Source of the DNA: Bathynomus jamesi
Lineage: Eukaryota > Arthropoda > Malacostraca > Isopoda > Cirolanidae
DNA length: 64,000 nucleotides
Direction of reading: 5' to 3'
NCBI GenBank assembly: GCA_023014485.1
Contig: JAJOZX010000089.1
Span: 409,501 to 473,500 of the forward strand
The notes under the pieces were generated by a model. That model saw only the letters and a program-made list of their open reading frames with translations. It was not told the origin of the DNA and did no database searches. The translations under genes were made by a program, and so were the position numbers. Positions 54,941 to 63,999 of the stretch are shown here, piece by piece (the stretch's first letter is position 1; the number at the start of each line of letters is the position of its first letter).

Positions 54941-55554
54941 TGAGTGATACTTGAGATTAATCTTCAGGTGATTTGTAATATTTTCAGTAGAAAATATTAC
55001 ACATTTACCACAAATTGTCTAAAAAAAAATTTGGAAAAAAAAAAAAAAAAAAAAAAAAAGCTGAAAATTGCAATTTTTGGCCAAAAATTATATACAGTAA
55101 ATATGGATTTTTTTATAAATTGAGCCTGCAGCCCTCTGCAAATGTTTTAATCTGCTTCAGAGGTAAAAAATACATCATAAACAGTTAATTTGTTTTTCTA
55201 TCATGTCCAGAACAGGAGATAGGTCACTGGGTTCAATTTTTGGTCGCGCCCACATACGATTTATATAAATTGGCCGGTAGCAGTCAGTGTTGTATGTAAA
55301 ATCAGTTTTAAAGTTTAATCCTGGACAAAAGACAACTATCTAGACCCCCTCAATTTTGATCCTGGCACTTGATATTTTCACTCCACCCTGCCATACACAC
55401 ATTAAACAGACGCACCAACCAATGAACACTACAATCACCGCCCTTTTTCAAGAGCTCCACAGCGATCCCATCCACTCCTACCGCTTTTCTACCTTTCATC
55501 CTGCCTCGGGCCTCCACTACCTCCTCCCTCCGGACCAACCCATTCGCAACAACC

Positions 55555-55557
<3 letters not shown>

Positions 55558-55602
<45 letters not shown>
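55558..55602. repeat. (TA)n microsatellite
   Basis: TA repeats between the truncated 5' side of the RTE-like element and a mariner-type element, whose TA target lies in the array. Confidence 0.9.
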
Positions 55603-55605
<3 letters not shown>

Positions 55606-56168
55606 CGGGTGTCCGAGAATTATCTGTACAATTTTTGGCTATTAAAAGTCAACCATGAAGTGTAGAAATTCCAGTGTTGTCCCATTTTACAGAGAATCTC
55701 ATTAAGTTTTTTCTGATACCACGTTTTGACAAGTGTTTTAGAAATGTACGCGGGTGACAGACATTGATGATTTAAAAGCAAGAATCACAGCTGCTATTGA
55801 GCGAATTGATGTGGATATGCTGCAGCGTACATGGCAACATTTGGAGTATCGATTGGATGTTTTGCGAATCTCTAATGGTGCACATATCGAATGTTTGTAA
55901 CAACGTTACTTTAATAAAAGAAACTGGAAAATACAGATTCTAAATAATCTTGTTTAAGAATTTTACGTGTTATCAAGAATTTTATTAAAAGATGAAATTG
56001 TACAGATAATGTTCGGACACACTGGAATTTCTAAGAGACTTGTCAAAACTTGGTATCAGAAAAAACTTAATGAGATTCTCTGTAAAATGGGACAACACTG
56101 GAATTTCTACACTTCATGGTTGACTTTTAATAACAGCCAAAAATTGTACAGATAATTCTCGGACACCC

Positions 56169-56173
<5 letters not shown>
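55603..56173 (+). mobile_element. Mariner-type non-autonomous element
   Basis: The ends CACCGGGTGTCCGAGAATTA and TAATTCTCGGACACCCTGTG are inverted, and the repeat extends about 130 bp. The middle (55755-55900) keeps a transposase C-terminus: DDLKARITAAIERIDVDMLQ and WQHLEYRLDVLRISNGAHIE, then a stop. Part of the right inverted repeat is present twice (CACTGGAATTTCTA at 56019 and 56098). TA repeats flank both sides. Confidence 0.8.
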
Positions 56174-56223
<50 letters not shown>

Positions 56224-56585
56224 TATATATATATAGGGTGGCGCAAAAGTCGCGCATCAGGAATTTTCAGTGTTGACTATAACACTTTTTTCTTTTAGGT
56301 ATGGGATTCTTCACACGAATCCGAGGTTTATCCAGATGAGTGATGACTAATTGGAATATGGATTACTGACGACGGTAACACAAAGTACGAGGCCCTATTC
56401 TTCCTTCTGGGTTGATGAACATCTTTTAGGGGTTCCCTATATTATTTTAAATCGAATTCTTTTTTGGACACACACACACACACACAAAAAAAAAGTACTT
56501 AATGTAGATTATGTTAACCCTATTGCATCAAAATGCTTATCTAAATTTGCCTTAAATTGGTTCAGAGTATAACTAACTCAGACCA
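56174..56585. other. TA repeat, then a possible mariner-type end
   Basis: A TA array runs 56180-56235. Directly after it, AGGGTGGCGCAAAAGTCGCGC looks like the start of another mariner-type terminal repeat, but no partner was found. A (CA)n with an A run is at 56468-56493. No gene. Confidence 0.5.
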
Positions 56586-56956
56586 ACAGGCTGTCCACAA
56601 TGTCTTCTCACCCAAGTAAAATACTAACCGATTTTAGTTTTTCTTTCAGACCCATTTATCACTTAGATGGCCTGCCAGTTCTTGGTTTATCTTATACAGT
56701 TCCTGTTGTGAACAGTTTCTTTTCCCATCTCAACAGTCCTTTTTGGAGGAGCTGCACGATTGAATCGGTCCTGGAAGTCTGCACGAGTATTTTCAATAGT
56801 TTTGCCATTACGTGGTCGGTCATGCACCCAGGTACTAGCCAATACGAGTTGTTCAATCGTATAGTTGCTGCTATTACACATTTCAAATGAGTCTGAACGA
56901 AAAACCAAAATCAGTTGGTATTTTACTGGGGTAGCAACACATTGTGGACACCCTGT
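56586..56956 (-). mobile_element. Tc1/mariner-type deletion derivative, relative of 3660-4074
   Basis: The ends ACAGGCTGTCCACAATGT and ACATTGTGGACACCCTGT are inverted, with AGTAAAATACTAACC and TTTTTCTTTCAGACCCATTT shared with the foldback at 3660. Minus-strand blocks IEQLVLASTWVHDRPRNGKT and DFQDRFNRAAPPKRT are the N-terminal DNA-binding part of a transposase. The catalytic domain is absent. Confidence 0.75.
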
Positions 56957-57366
56957 AGTATGACTGATTATCAACCATCTCCAACCTATGAGATAATCCA
57001 CTAATACAAAATAAATAAGACAATATACATTCTATACTAGATACACGAGTAGATAAATACCTAAAACACTAAACCATTCTAATTTAACAGACCTAAATCA
57101 TGTTACCAGAAATCATAACATTTCTGGCTTACATATACGATAAAGCGCTAATTTTACGTAAATTCATGCGTATTTAACACGAATATAACTTACATTTTAA
57201 ATAAAAAGATTTATTATCGTTGCGTGAACAAAATTGTTTTATTTTGTACAAAAACTACAACAGGTGATCAACGGAAATAGCCAGTAAATGCGCTACTTAG
57301 CGATTTGTGTCCAGATTTCTCAATACCAATACAGTACTTTTATATCGTAATTTCATTCTTAGTTTT
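56957..57366. other. Unassigned DNA
   Basis: AT-rich sequence leading into the minisatellite. No gene or element boundary was recognised. Confidence 0.5.
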
Positions 57367-58673
57367 GATTAAGTTTCTCTAAATCTCTTTCATTTGATTA
57401 AGTTTCTCTAAATCTCTTTCATTTGATTAAGTTTCTCTAAATCTCTTTCATTTGATTAAGTTTCTCTAAATCTCTTTCATTTGATTAAGTTTCTCTAAAT
57501 CTCTTTCATTTGATTAAGTTTCTCTAAATCTCTTTCATTTGATTAAGTTTCTCTAAATCTCTTTCATTTGATTAAGTTTCTCTAAATCTCTTTCATTTGA
57601 TTAAGTTTCTCTAAATCTCTTTCATTTGATTAAGTTTCTCTAAATCTCTTTCATTTGATTAAGTTTCTCTAAATCTCTTTCATTTGATTAAGTTTCTCTA
57701 AATCTCTTTCATTTGATTAAGTTTCTCTAAATCTCTTTCATTTGATTAAGTTTCTCTAAATCTCTTTCATTTGATTAAGTTTCTCTAAATCTCTTTCATT
57801 TGATTAAGTTTCTCTAAATCTCTTTCATTTGATTAAGTTTCTCTAAATCTCTTTCATTTGATTAAGTTTCTCTAAATCTCTTTCATTTGATTAAGTTTCT
57901 CTAAATCTCTTTCATTTGATTAAGTTTCTCTAAATCTCTTTCATTTGATTAAGTTTCTCTAAATCTCTTTCATTTGATTAAGTTTCTCTAAATCTCTTTC
58001 ATTTGATTAAGTTTCTCTAAATCTCTTTCATTTGATTAAGTTTCTCTAAATCTCTTTCATTTGATTAAGTTTCTCTAAATCTCTTTCATTTGATTAAGTT
58101 TCTCTAAATCTCTTTCATTTGATTAAGTTTCTCTAAATCTCTTTCATTTGATTAAGTTTCTCTAAATCTCTTTCATTTGATTAAGTTTCTCTAAATCTCT
58201 TTCATTTGATTAAGTTTCTCTAAATCTCTTTCATTTGATTAAGTTTCTCTAAATCTCTCTCATTTGATTAAGTTTCTCTAAATCTCTTTCATTTGATTAA
58301 GTTTCTCTAAATCTCTTTCATTTGATTAAGTTTCTCTAAATCTCTTTCATTTGATTAAGTTTCTCTAAATCTCTTTCATTTGATTAAGTTTCTCTAAATC
58401 TCTTTCATTTGATTAAGTTTCTCTAAATCTCTTTCATTTGATTAAGTTTCTCTAAATCTCTTTCATTTGATTAAGTTTCTCTAAATCTCTTTCATTTGAT
58501 TAAGTTTCTCTAAATCTCTTTCATTTGATTAAGTTTCTCTAAATCTCTTTCATTTGATTAAGTTTCTCTAAATCTCTCTCATTTGATTAAGTTTCTCTAA
58601 ATCTCTTTCATTTGATTAAGTTTCTCTAAATCTCTTTCATTTGATTAAGTTTCTCTAAATCTCTTTCATTTGT
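57367..58673. repeat. 29-bp minisatellite, about 45 units
   Basis: The unit GATTAAGTTTCTCTAAATCT plus CTTTCATTT (29 bp) repeats without gaps for 1.3 kb. Units are almost identical. The only variants noticed are T-to-C changes at 58259 and 58578, exactly 319 bp (11 units) apart. Near-perfect homogeneity implies recent expansion. The array is pyrimidine-rich on the plus strand. There are no spacers, so it is not a CRISPR array. Confidence 0.95.
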
Positions 58674-60039
58674 AGTGAATCATAAATTTAATAATGAATT
58701 CAGTAAAAGTTAAAATTTTACGAGGAAGTATACTAATTTATGTGATGGTGCGCTCAAAATAGCATTAATATTAAATATTTTTAATTCAACTTACAACGTA
58801 AAATAACATTTGGTTACAGACTTTATTAGGCGAGTTCACGGGTTTCTTCACCTCTGGCTCGTAACAAACGAATAAACTTGCCAAGTCACTTTGCCCGAAT
58901 CACAGATGTCATTGCCAGAATAGATTTAGTTTTTGTGAATTCGGAGGGGGACGGGGTCTGCCAGACCTCCTGCCTCGTACGCTTATATATATATATTTTT
59001 TCTTGGATAGGAGGAGACTGTAGACACCAATCGACTAGGGAAGTACTCCGGGAGGCGGGTGTTAGGCAGACAGGGAGTGCTGGAACTCCGGTTTCTCCTG
59101 TCACTGTCCCCTTTAGCTGATCTTTTCAGTGTCTCATCTACCCTGTGAGCAGTCCAGCATGCTCTCAAATACACTTCCTCTATTCTTCACTACACATTAG
59201 TGGTGCACCGATTAATCTGCATCGGCAGAATCGGCCAAATTTAGCCGATTCTCTTACCGATTCTTTGACATTTTTACAAAACAAAACAAAACCTATATTT
59301 TAGAGAAAATTGAACATCCAAAAACGCTATTTCTGATCATTTATACTCATTTCAAAGTGTAACTGTATACAGTATATTTCAATTCATGGAAAAGGCAAAA
59401 CTTAAGTTGACCAGTAATTTATATTTTCTTTAACCAGCTAATTTCTAAATATTACACACTATTGTACTCTCCTACTCCATATTAATAATAATTCTGTAAG
59501 TTATACCTTATAATGTTTCTATTAAACCATCTTATCTTGACTTTATTTTAAGTATTTTAATAATTTTATAAACTCAAATTGTGTATCAATTTTCTTTTAT
59601 AAAAATAGGCCACCAGACCCTTGAAATTTTAATGAAAAATTATTGTTGTTTACGACAAAAAACTATAATTCTGGCTTTAATATTTATCATCGGATTGTTT
59701 TTTAATTTAATGTAAAAATCTTGTACTGAATTTTCAGTATTTCTTAATCTTTAAGAATTTATTTATTTATCTTGTGATTTTGGTATTGTCAAATAGAGAG
59801 TACAAATGACTACAAAGCTTCGCCCCTGTAGCCCAAGTCTATGAATATTGAAATTCAAAGTTTTCACAAGAGATTAGTAAAATTTATGAAGGAGAATCTT
59901 TTTTTTTTTTTAATCCAGGCAAAGAATCGGCAGCGGGTAAATATTTTGAAATCGGTAAATCATTACAACACACGCATGCATTTCACACACTACACAATCT
60001 TTTCAATAAAAAAAAAAAAGGCATCGTTTTTAAGAGCCT
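58674..60039. other. Unassigned DNA with a possible half MITE
   Basis: At 59199-59270 a TAGTGGTGCACCGATTAATC start with GCATCGGC...GCCGATTC units resembles the end of an hAT-type MITE. GAATCGGCAGCGGGTAAAT at 59925 may be its decayed far side, but no duplication closes the pair. The 80-residue frame at 58878-59120 has no recognisable domain. Confidence 0.45.
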
Positions 60040-60115
60040 CGAATCTCTCGTTTCCATGGGTGGGGAGACATATTTGCAGGTGTTCGCCCTTGGCCCCTCC
60101 TTCCTGTATAAAAAA
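60040..60115 (+). mobile_element. 3' end fragment of a non-LTR family
   Basis: CCATGGGTGGGGAGACATAT, GGTGTTCGCCCTTGGCCCCT and a following A run match the 3' end at about 30440-30505. Only this tail is present, so it is an extreme 5' truncation. Confidence 0.6.
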
Positions 60116-60189
60116 CGTTAAACTAAAAAAATTAGCACAACTAAAAGTGGGTATTTAAGCTAAAGATAATTGAACTAACCGCTTTCCTT

Positions 60190-60360
60190 TGGATGACCAA
60201 AGTTAAGCAACGTTGAGTCTGGGTAGTAATTGGATAGGTGACGGGCCTCCGCGTTCAGATGATGTAGCGACCCGCCGTAGCTGATCCCACATAAAACTCT
60301 TTGTTCCCTCCCTCACATGACCTTTGCTGTTACCAAGGAGGGCAAACAGCACCCTCAACC
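60190..60360 (+). mobile_element. 5S rRNA-derived SINE, copy 2
   Basis: GACCAAAGTTAAGCAACGTT, GAGTCTGGGTAGTAATTGGA and TAGGTGACGGGCCTCCGCG (60195-60253) match the 3' half of 5S rRNA over the internal A, intermediate and C promoter blocks. The rest (GATGTAGCGACCCGCCGTAG, CTGATCCCACATAAAAC) is shared with copy 1 at 31310 but not with 5S rRNA. This copy is closer to 5S than copy 1. A 5' half of 5S is absent. Confidence 0.7.
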
Positions 60361-60489
60361 CTAAAAAAGTTGACAACGGTTCTACAAAGCCTGAAAATTT
60401 TGGAACATATTTCCAATGATACGATGCCATTTCGATACATCTACGGGACTCCAATAAACCTTAGCCCCCGCCCATGGCCTAAACCATTA

Positions 60490-61740
60490 GAGGTACAGTA
60501 AAACTAAACATACCTTACAAAAAAGAATTTAATCCTGCATTTAATGAGAAACAATTAAAACTTGGTGTTCCCGCCATTGGCTTCCAAGACAGCCTGAATT
60601 CGTTTTGGGTAGCTTGCCAAAAGTGACGTGACTAGATCTTGATCGTTACGCAAATTTGCTAAAACAGTTTCAATGTGTTGCGTCATTGTATCCTTCAAAA
60701 ATCGATTTGCTGCAGGTTCTTGAAACAAGAGACGTTCAACCTTGTCCTTTATAACTGATCCAATGTGTTCACAGACGTTCAGGTCAGGAGAATTTCATGG
60801 CCATTCTTCATTTCCAAAGAAATCTATCTCATGGTTCCGCAACAACTGTTGAGTAGCTAATGCCTTAAAGCAGGGGGCCTTATCGTGCAGAAGTGTGACC
60901 TGATCGACATCCATAACATTGTTTGGGTTTCTTAGAAAAGGAATGACATGCTGGGATAGAATAATATCACGAAGATACTGTCCATCCCAACTTTGACCAT
61001 TTGGCTTCAGCACCCACATGAGCTTTGCAGTGAACAAAACAAACACACCAACACAGTCTGGACTTTTTAATAATTCGCGATAATGTTCATTGTCATCGAT
61101 TTCATCTGGTGTTGTGGCCCACACTCGATCATTTTGGTAGTTAGGCCGACGTCACGTAAACAAAAAAATTCATCGGAGACAGCTAAATGCATGAAATCAT
61201 CCACATCCCAATCTTCAAGATAATGGGCAAACCACATTCTGTCATCGATGTTAAGTTGAGTTTTTCTTGGCTTTGGAAGTTCATGCCAAGGCTTTAAACC
61301 TTGCCTATGACGGTACAGTTGAATGATCTCACACTAACGATCTTTCCTCTCAACACTTCGATCTCTCTAGAAAGTTTAGCACAGCTGCTTTTCCGCTTAC
61401 GCGTACCGCTTTCAATGATGTCCTTTGTTTCATGAGAGAGTGGCAAATTTGGGCGCCCAGATTTGGTTGTATCCATTTCACATTCATCCAAAGTTTTATT
61501 CCAATTTCTTTTGACGAAGTCCTCACTTCTTCGCAACTTTTTGGCAACCCATGAACGTGTTATAAAGGTGGCTCCAGCATCACGAGCTTCCCGAAATGTT
61601 ATTGCTCGTATGCGATCTATCACACGTTGCCTCTCCGAATCACCAATTAATTATAACCAATTATCAGCTAGAGTAATTTTAATACCTGCAATAAATAAAG
61701 AATTTTATATATTTTTATAATCACTAAAGGCTATTTCGAT
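60490..61740 (-). mobile_element. Tc1/IS630-type element remnant
   Basis: A transposase fills most of this interval on the minus strand. Terminal inverted repeats were not identified with confidence, so the limits are approximate, set from the coding remains. Confidence 0.6.
60540..61623 (-). pseudogene. Tc1/IS630-type transposase
   Basis: Minus-strand order: RIRAITFREARDAGATFITR and SWVAKKLRRSEDFVKRNWNK (DNA-binding), LSHETKDIIESGTRKRKSSC, a shifted region, then VFVLFTAKLMWVLKPNGQSW, GQYLRDIILSQHVIPFLRNP and VTLLHDKAPCFKALATQQLL (second catalytic Asp). NEEWP is then followed by a stop where a Gly codon is expected (TGA at about 60797), then NSPDLNVCEHIG (third catalytic region) and a C-terminal VLANLRNDQDLVTSLLASYP. 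The TGA inside the W-P-G-N-S-P-D motif and at least one frameshift mark it as dead. Confidence 0.75.
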
Positions 61741-61744
61741 ATAA

Positions 61745-62290
61745 GTAAACATGTAAGCTGCAAATAGGGGGGCTAAGATTTTTTGGAACCCTTATTCTCT
61801 TTATAATAAGGGGCTGGGCCTACCCCTTAAAACATTTCCTGAACAACGACAACAACGCATTATCAGAATTCGAATTACTGATGATACTGCTATTGCAGAC
61901 TCTTTAAATGCACAATTTATTTCAGTAGTATGGGCGCAAAATGGACGAGTCCAAGAACCAGTGCTGGACTTACCTATAAGCTAAATAAGCTATAGCTTAG
62001 GGCCACACACCCTCGGGGGCCTCATTTTTTTAAATATATTTTTATTTTATCATTAGTTTTTATTCTTTAACACTAATTCATCAAAAATTATATATATATA
62101 TATATATTATTTTTTCTTTATCATTAACATTAATATAAAAAATAATAATTATAGTAATAATGACTATTTTAAATTTTTTTACCCGAATTTTTTTTAGAGA
62201 AGGGCCTCAAATTTCATATAGCTTAGGGCCACAGCAGGTGAAAGTCCGGCCCTGCCAAGAACGTTGCAAAGCAATGTTGGTAAGTGTTGC
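61745..62290 (+). pseudogene. Unrecognised coding-like fragment split by a MITE
   Basis: A frame through 61775-61958 reads FWNPYSLYNKGLGLPLKTFP, then RIRITDDTAIADSLNAQFIS and VVWAQNGRVQE without a stop. The MITE at 61959-62254 interrupts it, and after it the text continues ...CKAMLVSVARCCK in one frame. The composition looks protein-like, but I do not recognise the family. It could be part of a decayed mobile element or an endogenous viral fragment. Confidence 0.35.
61959..62254. mobile_element. hAT-type MITE
   Basis: The ends CAGTGCTGGACTTACCT and AAGTCCGGCCCTG are inverted with mismatches. A perfect 8-bp duplication CCAAGAAC flanks it (61951-61958 and 62255-62262). GCTATAGCTTAGGGCC lies subterminally on the left and CATATAGCTTAGGGCC near the right. 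No coding capacity. Confidence 0.85.
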
Positions 62291-62939
62291 AAGATGTTGC
62301 AAAAGGGTTATGCAATAAAGGGGGAGGGGTTTATGCAATGGAGGGGAGAGGGAATGTTAAAAGAGCAACAAGGGGTTATGCAACTTGGATGCGGAGTTAT
62401 CCCTCAAGAGAAAGAGGAGAGAGAGAGAGGAAGAAAGGTGTTCGCCTGGCAGGAACCAAGCGCATATTAAGACCATCTGAGTGCCCGCTGTCTTATAAGG
62501 TTTAAATCAGCCAGTCGGCTTAGAAGGCGTAAATGGCTTGTTCAGGTGTACAGGTTGAGTTGCCAGATTGCGCTATTTATTTAATTAATGCATATATTCT
62601 TTACAGCTGGCTTAGAAATCTGTCAGTCGGTTTAGAAGGCGTAACCAGCCATTTGGTATAATTAAATAATATCGTTTACAACCAAAACAATTAAATAAAA
62701 CACCATTACATCATTCTGTTTATTTAGACGAATTATTGGAATCAGAAATATATAGAAAATATACAATCAAACGATGGAATATATATATGATCAAAAAAAT
62801 AAAATAAATAATAATAGTATAAGAAATATGAACGAGGAATATGTTATAATAAAAAAAAAAAAAAAATATAACCATCAATATAAACAATACAGGATATATA
62901 TATATATATATATCTATATATATATATATAATATATATT

Positions 62940-62973
<34 letters not shown>

Positions 62974-63178
62974 ACAATTGCTAAATAATTAAATATACTG
63001 AAAATAAATACATACGGTACACTATCTTCTACTGTACAAAATAAAAAATACAAAACGATGGAGTATAAACATGAATATAGCAGTACAGGCGATATATATA
63101 TTATAATATATATATATATATATACAATGTTAAATTTTAAAATATATTGAAAATTCATCAAAATACATTCACTTTGTT
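62291..63178. other. Unassigned DNA with purine-rich and TA repeats
   Basis: 62330-62440 is purine-rich with repeated TTATGCAA and GGGG strings. At about 62505-62535 and 62620-62650 there are two copies of a CAGTCGGYTTAGAAGGCGTAA segment. TA arrays lie near 62893-62975 and 63093-63124. Frames through these arrays encode only YIYIY strings. Confidence 0.5.
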
Positions 63179-63520
63179 CTACTGCGCAAAACTAAACTCA
63201 CACGTAATCGAGTCTACAGTCACGTCATTATTGCTTTGCACGACGCAGTAAACGCGGCTAAATATTATTTCGCCGCTCAAGTTATAGGGAAACCTATACT
63301 CAATATAAATGGCCTTCATACCGTTCAATACTACTTTTGTGCCCACTTTACATCCGGTTGGCAAGTTATCTTTAAATACGACTAGAATACAATCAAAAGC
63401 ACGCACAAAGAGGATATCGTTAGCCACAACGTCAAATACAAGTTTATAAACACTCCTTTCCAAACGAGGGTTTATTTTTACTAATCCGAGCTTTTCAATC
63501 GTGAACTCTTCACACTGCAT
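63179..63520 (-). CDS. Unrecognised intronless ORF, 113 aa
   Basis: The minus-strand frame from ATG at 63520 (MQCEEFTIEKLGLVKINPRL) ends in CEFSFAQ and a stop. The frame is open 24 bases further to a TTG at 63544, and an in-frame TGA lies shortly before that, so 63520 is the likely start if it begins here. A TATATAA string lies about 50-55 bases upstream of the ATG on the minus strand. Alternating hydrophobic residues (KLVFDVVANDILFVRAFDCI, LPTGCKVGTKVVLNGMKAIY) suggest a beta-rich fold. No transposon motif or signal peptide was recognised. I cannot assign a function; a viral origin is one possibility. Confidence 0.4.
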   Translation of the reverse strand: MQCEEFTIEKLGLVKINPRLERSVYKLVFDVVANDILFVRAFDCILVVFKDNLPTGCKVGTKVVLNGMKAIYIEYRFPYNLSGEIIFSRVYCVVQSNNDVTVDSITCEFSFAQ

Positions 63521-63645
63521 AGCGGCAGTTGAAATAATCTTCAAAGTCGTTACGACAGCTGCTCATTATATAAAGAAATAGTTCTTTAGGGTGAACAGTG
63601 TAGGTGAGCTCAACCCTGTACCGTTGAAGTGCTTTGTAGCAAAGT

Positions 63646-63999
63646 TCATGATATTTCAAAGTCTAAACCTTTTAAATAAGCATCCAGCTCGAGACCATTC
63701 TCGCCTTGTTCAGTCCTACACTCGGTATACCCATCGAGCAGAGCTGTGTATGCGTATTCAAGAACCGTATCAAAATAAAGCATATCCGTAATACTCGCGT
63801 CTAATATAGGCTTCAGTTTGCGGAATTCGACGATTTCAAACATTCTATCGAGGATGAAACGATTTCGCGTAGGGACATGAACGTTATCAGATGCATTCTT
63901 CCACATCAATCGTATATCAATGCATGGCTGATCGTTATTTATACACAACATACATACAACGGCATATGAGGGGGTGTCACTAATCTGCTCTCTTGTACC
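63646..63999 (-). CDS. Unrecognised ORF, C-terminal part, open at window edge
   Basis: The minus-strand frame is open from the window edge (GTREQISDTPSYAVVCMLCI) through DIRLMWKNASDNVHVPTRNR, FEIVEFRKLKPILDASITDM and LEYAYTALLDGYTECRTEQG to a stop at 63646. At least 117 residues; the true start lies outside the window. It shares strand with the ORF at 63179-63520 and is about 125 bases upstream of that ORF's ATG. Compact spacing without visible introns is unlike the rest of the window. No family recognised. Confidence 0.4.
   Translation of the reverse strand, partial: GTREQISDTPSYAVVCMLCINNDQPCIDIRLMWKNASDNVHVPTRNRFILDRMFEIVEFRKLKPILDASITDMLYFDTVLEYAYTALLDGYTECRTEQGENGLELDAYLKGLDFEIS

Larger units (their letters stand above)
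51250..55390 (+). mobile_element. Element B: DNA transposon with YAGGGTGGAGTG ends
   Basis: Long inverted repeats of about 280 bp (51250-51530 and 55110-55390) start TAGGGTGGAGTG / CACTCCACCCTG and remain alignable through TTTTTACCTCTGAAGCAGAT. A perfect 8-bp duplication CCATACAC lies at 51242-51249 and 55391-55398. It entered an RTE-like RT gene. The 4.1 kb body carries a multi-exon plus-strand gene homologous to the element A transposase. The identical target copies and alignable long repeats suggest it is younger than A, though its gene is already frameshifted. Confidence 0.85.
49640..55560 (-). mobile_element. RTE-like element split by element B and a MITE
   Basis: Minus-strand pieces in order: RT fingers KGRKAVGVDGIAVELLKKGG and LVRLFNVCM (55559-55391), then across element B DRGEVPQDWRSACIVSVYKG and NYRGISL (51241-51120); KERDLYGSFMDLEKAYDRVD (about 50980); across the 385-bp MITE, WEVNQLYADDTALVADSREV (about 50230-50290); and SVWKERSVSMGAKMGMYEGI with LEMKCLRTICGVRRIDHVRN (49990-49790). 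The FNVCM/DRGEV join is exact once one 8-bp copy is removed. The catalytic YADD box is kept, but stops and shifts abound. Confidence 0.8.

Noticed and set aside
56236..56275. AGGGTGGCGCAAAAGTC as a complete mariner-type element
   Set aside because: Only one end is visible and no inverted partner was found.
57367..58673. Regular short repeats as a CRISPR array
   Set aside because: Units are contiguous with no unique spacers, and the context is a eukaryotic genome.
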